Shown here piece by piece: positions 25,670 through 31,578 of a stretch of DNA of 35,757 bases; within the stretch, counting starts at the first letter, position 1; the number at the start of each line of letters is the position of its first letter. A model generated the notes under the pieces. The model saw only the letters and a program-made list of their open reading frames with translations. It did no database searches and was not told the DNA's origin. This DNA comes from Bacteroidales bacterium. Its GTDB lineage: Bacteria; Bacteroidota; Bacteroidia; Bacteroidales; VadinHA17. The translations under genes were made by a program, and so were the position numbers. The stretch is from the NCBI GenBank assembly GCA_003141415.1, contig PLLX01000228.1:1-35757 (forward strand), in the 5' to 3' direction.

Positions 25670-26602
25670 TCAATTATTCTTAAATTTATACAAAGCAGTG
25701 ACCGAGAATACAAAAAGCACTACAAAACAATAAAACGGCAATAACAAAACTGTAATTACTCCTGAAATGTCAATTTTACCAAATACATCCGGAATTTTAT
25801 GAAAATAGAAGATAGCCAGACCGATTGTCAATCCAAGCGAGACCAATAATGCAACTAACCCTGATCTGTTGATATTGGAATATTGTTTCTCATCATACCA
25901 TCCCGACCTTTTATCTCTAAAATATCTGATCCCCCAACCGGCTAATGAAAGCAGATATGGCAAAAGAACAATACAGTAAGGGATAATCTTATAGGCTATT
26001 TTCAGTCGGACAACATTGTAGGCCTGTGAAAAAAATAAAACCAATAAAATGCCCACAACGCCACAAACAATTCCAATAATGTTCATAGCAACAAAAATTT
26101 GTTCCCTTGATATGCTTTTTGTTGTTATATATTTGTCTCCGTTTTTGTATAATACCATGAAATAAATAAAAGAATATAGAAAGAAGGAGAGTAAAACTAT
26201 TTGTGTCGCCCATGCAAATCTTAACATTGAGCTATATGGGTCCTTATATTGAAAATCTTCTTCAAGCTGATCTAATGCCACCAAATGAAAAAGTAAAAAA
26301 ATTAGTGAAATAACCCCGAAGACTGTTAAAATAATTCCTGCCAAGGATATACCCGGCGATTTCTTCAAACTAATAATAGCTGACAGAATTATTACAAGGT
26401 GGTTGATGAAAAGAATCAAGAGTCCAACAGACATCAGATTTACAAAAATTTTTGGCCTTATAAATAACTTTTCTATTTGAAGATACATTGAAGAATTATA
26501 TCCTAACCAAACAAGACTTACAAATGCCAAAACCATACAGATCAGGATCAGAGTTTTTGCATGTGTTTTCATTCTCGTTAATTTTTTGTTATTGATTTTC
26601 AA
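25670..26602 (-). CDS. Eight-helix membrane protein, paralogue B
   Basis: 310 residues with about eight hydrophobic segments: roughly 13-33, 48-70, 81-103, 130-150, 170-192, 205-222, 247-267 and 280-303. A cytoplasmic-looking loop carries RDKRSGWYDEKQ, and the C-terminus reads LLPFYCFVVLFVFSVTALYKFK. The upstream gene encodes a protein with the same loop (PYDEKQ) and tail (LPLYLFATLLVFSISVL), so they are tandem paralogues. The gap to that gene is 25 bases. I recognise no transporter or enzyme motif. It is probably expressed with the XRE regulator that heads this operon. Confidence 0.72.
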   Translation of the reverse strand: MKINNKKLTRMKTHAKTLILICMVLAFVSLVWLGYNSSMYLQIEKLFIRPKIFVNLMSVGLLILFINHLVIILSAIISLKKSPGISLAGIILTVFGVISLIFLLFHLVALDQLEEDFQYKDPYSSMLRFAWATQIVLLSFFLYSFIYFMVLYKNGDKYITTKSISREQIFVAMNIIGIVCGVVGILLVLFFSQAYNVVRLKIAYKIIPYCIVLLPYLLSLAGWGIRYFRDKRSGWYDEKQYSNINRSGLVALLVSLGLTIGLAIFYFHKIPDVFGKIDISGVITVLLLPFYCFVVLFVFSVTALYKFKNN

Positions 26603-26627
26603 TTAGTGTTTGATTTTCAATCGACGA

Positions 26628-27539
26628 TCATGATTTTTTAAAATTACGTAAGACCGATATTGAAAATACTAGTAATGTGGCAAATAAATACAGTGGCAGA
26701 TAAACCATTTTAGATATTTCTCCCACCCTTCCATTATCAATCAGGAAATAAATTATAACAATGGGAATAGACAGAAGCCAGGTAATGAGTCCTGACATAG
26801 CCAGATCATGTTTTTGCTTTTCGTCATAGGGTTCTGGATTTTCTTCTCGGATCAATTTGATTATCCAATAAAGTATAATGGATATATAGGGCAGGAAAAT
26901 TACAAGGCAAAATAAATTCGTAATTACAATGTCGGACTTGGATATGACATGATGATTATGACTTAAAACAAGACAAACAAAAAGAATGAATCCTAATCCG
27001 ATTGAACTGCATACAATACCAATGTACTGGATAACTTCAAAAATTGTTTCATCTATTACCGATTTTCTTTTTGTTAGCGATGTCCTGACTTCCCGTCTTA
27101 TTTTAATAATTGTAATTAAGCCAATGATATAGAAAATGAAATTAATTATTAAGCCCATCTTGAGAAATGACCATTCATTACTTGTGTCGGGTTCACCTTG
27201 AAAAATGTCATGCAGAGCAGCCCAGTCACTAAACATGCAAAGAATGGTAAAAAATCCAGTGATAAAGATAAAATATGCTAATGAGTTGATTCTCACATTA
27301 TTTTTAAGAGTCTGGTACAATAAGATTCCAAAGAAAATCAGAAGGATAAACTTCAGGAAATTGCCTATAGCAATTCCAGTGTATATAGAATCACGGGATG
27401 AAATACTTTCACTGATCTCACCGTAAGCAAATATCTTGTAAAACAGCCACAAAAACGAAATCAGCAATAAGATCAATGTTATAAGTGAGATGATCTGAGT
27501 TTTCGTGTTTTGTTTCGATGGTAAAACTTCAGGCTTCAT
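26628..27539 (-). CDS. Eight-helix membrane protein, paralogue A
   Basis: 303 residues with about eight hydrophobic segments: roughly 16-35, 52-72, 85-105, 128-146, 168-190, 203-224, 247-265 and 275-297. It shares with paralogue B the loop PYDEKQ before a SGLxxxLLS helix and the ending LPLYLFATLLVFS. It starts 6 bases after the stop of the XRE regulator, so regulator and membrane proteins form one transcript. A small XRE protein followed by membrane proteins recalls YozG/DUF2975 pairs, but these proteins are twice that length. The function is unknown. Confidence 0.74.
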   Translation of the reverse strand: MKPEVLPSKQNTKTQIISLITLILLLISFLWLFYKIFAYGEISESISSRDSIYTGIAIGNFLKFILLIFFGILLYQTLKNNVRINSLAYFIFITGFFTILCMFSDWAALHDIFQGEPDTSNEWSFLKMGLIINFIFYIIGLITIIKIRREVRTSLTKRKSVIDETIFEVIQYIGIVCSSIGLGFILFVCLVLSHNHHVISKSDIVITNLFCLVIFLPYISIILYWIIKLIREENPEPYDEKQKHDLAMSGLITWLLSIPIVIIYFLIDNGRVGEISKMVYLPLYLFATLLVFSISVLRNFKKS

Positions 27540-27545
27540 AGGATT

Positions 27546-27785
27546 TCATTTTAGCTTTTTATATAGTGACTTATCCGTCTCATCATTGACCAGATAAAAT
27601 ATTTCTTCTACATTTTTTTCAAAATATCGCGAAATTTTGAATGCCAGTAAGGTCGACGGTATGAATTTCCCCTTTTCAATTGAATGAATGGTCTGCCTCG
27701 TAACACCTATTGCATCTGCCAGATCCTCCTGTGACATTTCGTCTTTATCAAACCGGCACCGTCTTATATTATTACCTAAATTCAT
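27546..27785 (-). CDS. Small XRE-family transcriptional regulator
   Basis: 79 residues from ATG 27785. One Cro/C1-type helix-turn-helix fills residues 5-60 (MSQEDLADAIGVTRQTIHSI), then FEKNVEEIFYL, typical of the compact YozG-like regulators. A longer frame reaches up to 27905, but the promoter at 27807-27838 lies inside that extension and the extra residues look random, so I prefer the short form. A perfect palindrome AATGTACATT (27821-27830) between the promoter boxes, plus a half copy at 27789-27795, suggests autoregulation. It heads the operon with the two membrane paralogues. Confidence 0.88.
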   Translation of the reverse strand: MNLGNNIRRCRFDKDEMSQEDLADAIGVTRQTIHSIEKGKFIPSTLLAFKISRYFEKNVEEIFYLVNDETDKSLYKKLK

Positions 27786-27806
27786 GCTATGTACAGTATG
27801 TAATAA

Positions 27807-27838
27807 CAAATGTATACCATAATGTACATTTATGCAAA
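27807..27838 (-). promoter_or_regulatory. Promoter of the XRE-membrane protein operon with palindromic operator
   Basis: On the minus strand TTTG (27835-27838) and TACATTTG (27807-27814) are 20 bases apart, an exact Bacteroidota promoter. The spacer holds the palindrome AATGTACATT (27821-27830), and ATGTACA recurs at 27789-27795 just before the start codon. Confidence 0.72.
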
Positions 27839-28008
27839 TATATTTTACAGTAACTGAGTAAAAAATGTACCAGGAATAATTTACAAATGAATAATATCCC
27901 GTCATTTATAATTAATTACATCCTAAGTTTCTACTCAATAGGAATAAGTTTAGATACAGGAAAATGACTTTTATAACAGCCTCCGTCCAGAAAAACAAGT
28001 GGGTTCTA

Positions 28009-28040
28009 TTTCTTGCCAGGTTTCTTGCCAGGTTTTGGGG
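28009..28040 (+). repeat. Tandem 12-base repeat inside the right end of the element
   Basis: TTTCTTGCCAGG occurs twice without a gap (28009-28020, 28021-28032) and is followed by TTTTGGGG. It is the counterpart of the repeat pair at 23668-23696 and lies 96 bases before the distal tRNA fragment. The rest of 27839-28135 shows no gene. Confidence 0.7.
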
Positions 28041-28135
28041 ATAACAGGTATTAAATAATGGAAATGTAAGGATTTTATCTTTACACAATAAATTTAATAA
28101 TCAATGTGTTAAGTTAAGATTATTATATTAATGAA

Positions 28136-28239
28136 TGATTCTGGATCAGAAGGCCACTCCTGCAGTCTGGCTCCTCCCTAAAATTGCCCACAGGGCAATT
28201 TCTTAACGGTCGTCCCGGTTCGAAACCTGACGGGACAAC
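28136..28239 (+). pseudogene. Partial tRNA-Gln copy (right attachment site), interrupted
   Basis: Bases 28136-28152 equal the tRNA anticodon arm (23578-23594), and 28217-28239 equal its T-loop to 3' end (23601-23623). The 5' half (acceptor strand and D arm) is missing, so it cannot be a tRNA. The six bases that join the blocks in the intact gene are replaced by 64 bases containing a palindromic element. Confidence 0.85.
28161..28216 (+). repeat. Small palindromic element, copy 1
   Basis: The core AAATTGCCC/GGGCAATTT (28181-28189 with 28193-28201) has loop ACA. Flanks CAGTCTGGCTCCT and ACGGTCGTCC match copy 2 at the same offsets. It splits the distal tRNA fragment. Confidence 0.7.
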
Positions 28240-28243
28240 ACAT

Positions 28244-28268
28244 AGCCGGTTTCTTTAACCGGCTTTTT
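28244..28268 (+). terminator. Terminator following the distal tRNA fragment
   Basis: AGCCGGTT (28244-28251) pairs with AACCGGCT (28257-28264) across a 5-base loop, then T to 28268. It is probably the original terminator of the tRNA-Gln gene before insertion. Confidence 0.85.
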
Positions 28269-28288
28269 CATACACTGGTTCAAGACTT

Positions 28289-28347
28289 TGCGCAGGCTGT
28301 CTCCTTTACTAAAAATGCCCGCAGGGCATTTTCTATACGCTCGGCCC
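28289..28347 (+). repeat. Small palindromic element, copy 2
   Basis: The core AAAATGCCC/GGGCATTTT (28312-28320 with 28324-28332) has loop GCA. Flanks CAGGCTGTCTCCT and ACGCTCGGCC align with copy 1. The two copies differ in the stem by compensating changes, so pairing is conserved. Confidence 0.7.
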
Positions 28348-28349
28348 TA

Positions 28350-28381
28350 TTTGTTGCCAGATTGTTGCTAGGTTTTGGTGG
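28350..28381 (+). repeat. Third, more diverged TTGCYAG tandem pair
   Basis: TTTGTTGCCAGA (28350-28361) then TTGTTGCTAGG (28362-28372) and TTTTGGTGG. It lies outside the distal tRNA fragment. The stretch 28382-28589 that follows holds no gene I can support. Confidence 0.55.
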
Positions 28382-28589
28382 ATGTAACGATTATAACTGA
28401 GGTTAACAACCATCTGTTTAAACTCCCGATCATACTTTATCATACTTTCTTCTTTTCATAATCTGTTAAGTTGATTAGTTTAACTTTCTGTCCGGATTAA
28501 GGTTGCAGTTCCAAAATCCACATAATAGATTTCAAAGACATATAATGTAGATACTGCTCTGAATGATAAACTTTTAATTATTAATTAAT

Positions 28590-28745
28590 TTAAAGTGCTC
28601 TCCTACCTTGAAGAAGTCTGATGATAATTGCGATAATTGCAATAACAAGTAGAATGTGTATAATGCCTCCTGTACTATAGGCAAAAAATCCGATTGCCCA
28701 TACAATAATTAAAATTACTGCAACAATGTAAAGTAAATTTCCCAT
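28590..28745 (-). CDS. lmo0937-family small membrane protein (51 aa)
   Basis: ATG at 28743-28745 to TAA at 28590-28592. The product starts MGNLLYIVAVILIIVWAIGF, has a Gly-Gly turn (STGGIIH) and a second hydrophobic helix, and ends RLLQGRRAL. This two-helix pattern is the widespread lmo0937 family, conserved in length, of unknown function and often stress-inducible. It lies 31 bases downstream of the beta-barrel gene on the same strand, so the two may be cotranscribed. Confidence 0.82.
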   Translation of the reverse strand: MGNLLYIVAVILIIVWAIGFFAYSTGGIIHILLVIAIIAIIIRLLQGRRAL

Positions 28746-28776
28746 GGCTATTATTAAATTGTTTGGAAGCGTTTTC

Positions 28777-29406
28777 TTAAAATCTGAATCCTAAAGTGGC
28801 CTGGTACCAAACATTTTTGTAACGGGGATTTGAAGATGTTCCATCTCCCTTATTATCCTGAATGTCCCACCCGCCTCTTAGGCTAAGTACAAGTTTGCTA
28901 AGGTTAATATCAGCACCTCCAAGGAAACAAAAAGTATTTTTACGGAGATTATCATTATTAAACTCTTGTGTTAAGCTTGTATTAGCCAATACATCCCTTT
29001 GTTTCACCAGGTAAGAAAACTGAGGGCCGATTAGCAAGGTAAAAACTTCACTTGGTTTAAATGCGAGCAACAACGGCACATCTATATAACTTGTGGTATG
29101 GGTATATTCATAGCTAATGATGCCAAGAATTTCACCTTTTGCCTTGAATCCTTTCTGAGAAAATAATATTTCAGGTTGTAAGCCTATATATTTTCCTATA
29201 GGGATTGATAGAAAAGCCCCTCCGGCAAAACCAAATTTTGGATCTGCAACAAATCCCTCACCTTTTATGTCATATACATTTGAAAAATTAGCACCCGCTT
29301 TTAGTCCAAACATAATATTATTACGTAAATCTGTAGTGCTATCCTGTGCACTAACAAGGTTGACCAAGGAAATAACTGCCAATATCATCATCATTACTTT
29401 TTTCAT
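28777..29406 (-). CDS. Outer-membrane beta-barrel protein (PorT-like/OMP_b-brl_2)
   Basis: 209 residues from ATG 29406 (an ATG at 29415 adds three residues). A signal peptide (KKVMMMILAVISLVNLVSAQ) is followed by alternating hydrophobic strands. FGLKAGANFSNVY opens the barrel, PIGKYIGLQPEILFSQKGF and SYIDVPLLLAFKP are the family's characteristic hairpins, and the chain ends in aromatic YQATLGFRF, the usual outer-membrane insertion signal. The family forms small barrels in Bacteroidota with mostly unknown roles. No partner gene indicates a substrate. Confidence 0.9.
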   Translation of the reverse strand: MKKVMMMILAVISLVNLVSAQDSTTDLRNNIMFGLKAGANFSNVYDIKGEGFVADPKFGFAGGAFLSIPIGKYIGLQPEILFSQKGFKAKGEILGIISYEYTHTTSYIDVPLLLAFKPSEVFTLLIGPQFSYLVKQRDVLANTSLTQEFNNDNLRKNTFCFLGGADINLSKLVLSLRGGWDIQDNKGDGTSSNPRYKNVWYQATLGFRF

Positions 29407-29613
29407 AGGTATCATTTTTAAGTTTTGAATTTTTGCGTGACCTAATATCTTTTAAAGGTAATTATCACTATTTTCTAAACCATTACATATTTTTTGGAAT
29501 AAATTACATAATTCTCACATTTTGAGCGGACATCTATGATTTAAGAAAGTTACTATTAAATAGTGCGATCTCTTAAATACAAGGTTGTTGCTTTGGGGGT
29601 CAGTATTTCTAAC

Positions 29614-29700
29614 GTGCAAAAGCCAATGGCCTTGACAATAGTTGGCCGGAATAATTTGACCACCTAAAGCCGGAGTTAAATACTTGATGGTTAATTATAT
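29614..29700 (+). repeat. IS21-end-like interspersed repeat, copy 1
   Basis: Contains AAAAGCCAATGGCCTTGACA, then GTTGGCCGGAATAATTTGAC, CACC and AAAGCCGGAGTTAAATA. Two TTGAC(C)A units lie 23-24 bases apart around a GGCCGGAATAA core. It occupies the 3' gap (29407-29778) between the beta-barrel and oxidoreductase genes; nothing else is evident there. Confidence 0.65.
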
Positions 29701-29778
29701 TTATCAACCGCAGTCAGTGCAGCGTAAAAGAGGTTAAGGTGTATGGCTTTTACAGCATATTAATAGTTCCGCTGATTT

Positions 29779-31158
29779 TCAGACTTTTTCCGGAACAATA
29801 TAAGGACTACGATATTCCCTTGTGAGCATTTTGTCTGCCTGTGGATCGTTGATAAACTTTTCAGTTTCACCGTTGAACCTTAATTCCCTGCCAAGACGAT
29901 AGGAAATATTTGCCAGATGAGGCAGTACTGAGGAATAATATCCTTCCTTAATGTCACAATTCAGGGTTTCATCTTTACCTGAACGAATTGCATCAAGAAA
30001 GTTAGCCCAATGCTCTGAACCACCGGGAGCTGCCATAAAAGTTGGATCGTCCGGTTCGCTTCTGCCCTCTTTTGAGCCTGCAAAAGCAACTTTTCCCCTT
30101 TTTCTGAAAGCTTTCCATGGAGTGGCGGATTCATCGTAAAGTTCCAGATAACCTTCAGTGCCGTAAAATATATTTCCGATACGTATTCCTATATCTGATT
30201 CATCATTAGTATACCTTCCTCTTGTCTCAAACTCAAGTATTTTCCCATCATGGTACTTAAATACAGAACACTGAGTATTCGGAGTTTCCTGGGCGCACTC
30301 CTGGGGATCAATACCATATATTCCACCTGCAGAATAAACAGAAACGGGATGTTCGTTTTTGCTCATACCCCAGCGGGCAATATCAAACTCATGTGGTCCC
30401 TGATTTCCGGTATCTCCATTTCCTGTATCCCAGAACCAGTGCCAGTTATAATGACCGCGTTTCTCATTATAGGACCGCCAGGTAACAGGGCCTAACCATT
30501 GATTATAATGAAGAGTGGCAGGCGGGTCACTGTCTGGTGCAATACCAAAAGAATCACGTGGTTTGAGACAAAGACCACGAGCCATATAAATTTCACCAAT
30601 ACCTCCATCGTGAAGAAATTTAATTGCCTCGTTCAGGTTTTTACCCGAGCGGTTCTGAAATCCTACTTGAACACGCACATTGTATTTGCGCGATGCTTCA
30701 ATCATTTTTCTGCCTTCAAAAATATTATGGCAGCTTGGTTTTTCAACATAGACATGCTTACCTGACTGACAAGCCCAGATAGTTCCCAGGGCATGCCAGA
30801 AGTTGGGCGTGGCAAAGGATATTGCATGTATATCCTTATCATCGAAAACCTTACGCATATCCCATTCTGTCAAAGGTTTGATGCCGTACTTATCGAATAC
30901 TGTTTTTGCCCGAGGGGCAAAGAACTTTTCATCGACATCGCAGATAGTCTTTAACAGCACATTGTGAGAATCCTTCAGGGCACATAGGCTGTTGATGTGT
31001 TCTGCACCCCTGCCTCCGATACCAACAACAGCAATGTTAATGCGATCGTTAGCACCGAGGATTGAAGCATATGATTTAGAACTGAATCCCATGCCACCAA
31101 TGGCAATCCCGGCAGTACCCATCAGGCTTTTCTTAATAAATTCTCTTCGTTTAGTCAT
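29779..31158 (-). CDS. Tat-exported Gfo/Idh/MocA-family oxidoreductase
   Basis: 459 residues from ATG 31158. The N-terminus TKRREFIKKSLMGTAGIAIG is a twin-arginine signal, so the folded enzyme is exported with its NAD(P) cofactor. The Rossmann motif VVGIGGRGAEH and the sugar-site EKP (VEKPSCHN) define the family; the C-terminal half is the substrate-binding sheet. The longer frame from 31221 is rejected because an exact promoter (31192-31222) overlaps it. Its sugar substrate is not identifiable. It is divergent from the GH127 gene, suggesting a shared role in plant or algal glycan breakdown. Confidence 0.92.
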   Translation of the reverse strand: MTKRREFIKKSLMGTAGIAIGGMGFSSKSYASILGANDRINIAVVGIGGRGAEHINSLCALKDSHNVLLKTICDVDEKFFAPRAKTVFDKYGIKPLTEWDMRKVFDDKDIHAISFATPNFWHALGTIWACQSGKHVYVEKPSCHNIFEGRKMIEASRKYNVRVQVGFQNRSGKNLNEAIKFLHDGGIGEIYMARGLCLKPRDSFGIAPDSDPPATLHYNQWLGPVTWRSYNEKRGHYNWHWFWDTGNGDTGNQGPHEFDIARWGMSKNEHPVSVYSAGGIYGIDPQECAQETPNTQCSVFKYHDGKILEFETRGRYTNDESDIGIRIGNIFYGTEGYLELYDESATPWKAFRKRGKVAFAGSKEGRSEPDDPTFMAAPGGSEHWANFLDAIRSGKDETLNCDIKEGYYSSVLPHLANISYRLGRELRFNGETEKFINDPQADKMLTREYRSPYIVPEKV

Positions 31159-31191
31159 TTTGATTGTTGTTTTTAAATAACGGGGTAATGT

Positions 31192-31222
31192 CAAATTTAG
31201 TAAATATACATACTGCTTCAAA
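31192..31222 (-). promoter_or_regulatory. Promoter of the Gfo/Idh/MocA gene
   Basis: On the minus strand TTTG (31219-31222) and TAAATTTG (31192-31199) are 19 bases apart, an exact match to the Bacteroidota consensus, about 34 bases before the ATG at 31158. Confidence 0.72.
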
Positions 31223-31376
31223 TAATAAGCTCAATTATCGGGGAATCCCAATAATAAGTTATCAGCCGGAAAAGTCAGCAGCCCGGACCATCTCTGCTAC
31301 TAATGACTGAGACATACTTAATTAACCAAATATCAGGCATTCAACACTGGTGTAGATACAGTACACTCAGGCAACC

Positions 31377-31485
31377 CTTCACCGGAATAAATTGACCACC
31401 AAAAGCCGGAGTAAAATCTTTATTGTTTTGTATGTTATGTGTTTTCGGACTGGACAGATGGAGTCAATATGTCCGGTTTTTATAC
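31377..31485 (+). repeat. IS21-end-like interspersed repeat, copy 2
   Basis: Starts CTTCACCGGAATAAATTGAC and runs through CACC, AAAAGCCGGAGTAAAAT, TTGTTTTGTATGTTATG to GTCAATATGTCCGGTTTTTA. The last part can pair (CTGGACA with TGTCCGG) before a T-run, so it may also act as a terminator. It lies between the two divergent promoters. Confidence 0.65.
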
Positions 31486-31529
31486 TAATAACCAAAACTT
31501 TACTATTATCAATATCTGATCCTTTAAGA

Positions 31530-31561
31530 TTTGTGATATTTTGATGTAAATCATATATTTG
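31530..31561 (+). promoter_or_regulatory. Promoter of the GH127 gene
   Basis: TTTG (31530-31533) and TATATTTG (31554-31561) are 20 bases apart, both exact. The start codon follows 17 bases after the -7 box. Confidence 0.7.
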
Positions 31562-31578
31562 AAAAAAGTCAGCTTACT

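Larger units (their letters stand above)
23578..28239. mobile_element. Decayed integrative element inserted in tRNA-Gln
   Basis: The segment from the tRNA anticodon arm to its 3' end (23578-23623) reappears as two blocks at 28136-28152 (17 identical bases) and 28217-28239 (23 identical bases). That is the expected duplication when a tyrosine recombinase uses a tRNA 3' half as attachment site. Tandem TTGCYAGG-type repeats stand near both ends (23668-23689 and 28009-28032), and a 26-codon integrase-like tail lies at 24364-24444. All cargo genes are on the minus strand, and no complete integrase remains. Exact boundaries are inferred. Confidence 0.65.

Noticed and set aside
27786-27905. N-terminal extension of the XRE regulator
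   Set aside because: An exact promoter lies inside it, and the HTH domain is complete from the ATG at 27785.
28136-28239. Second functional tRNA-Gln
   Set aside because: The 5' half is missing and the T-stem is disrupted by a 64-base replacement.
31159-31221. N-terminal extension of the Gfo/Idh/MocA protein
   Set aside because: It would bury the Tat signal, and the promoter boxes at 31192-31222 overlap it.
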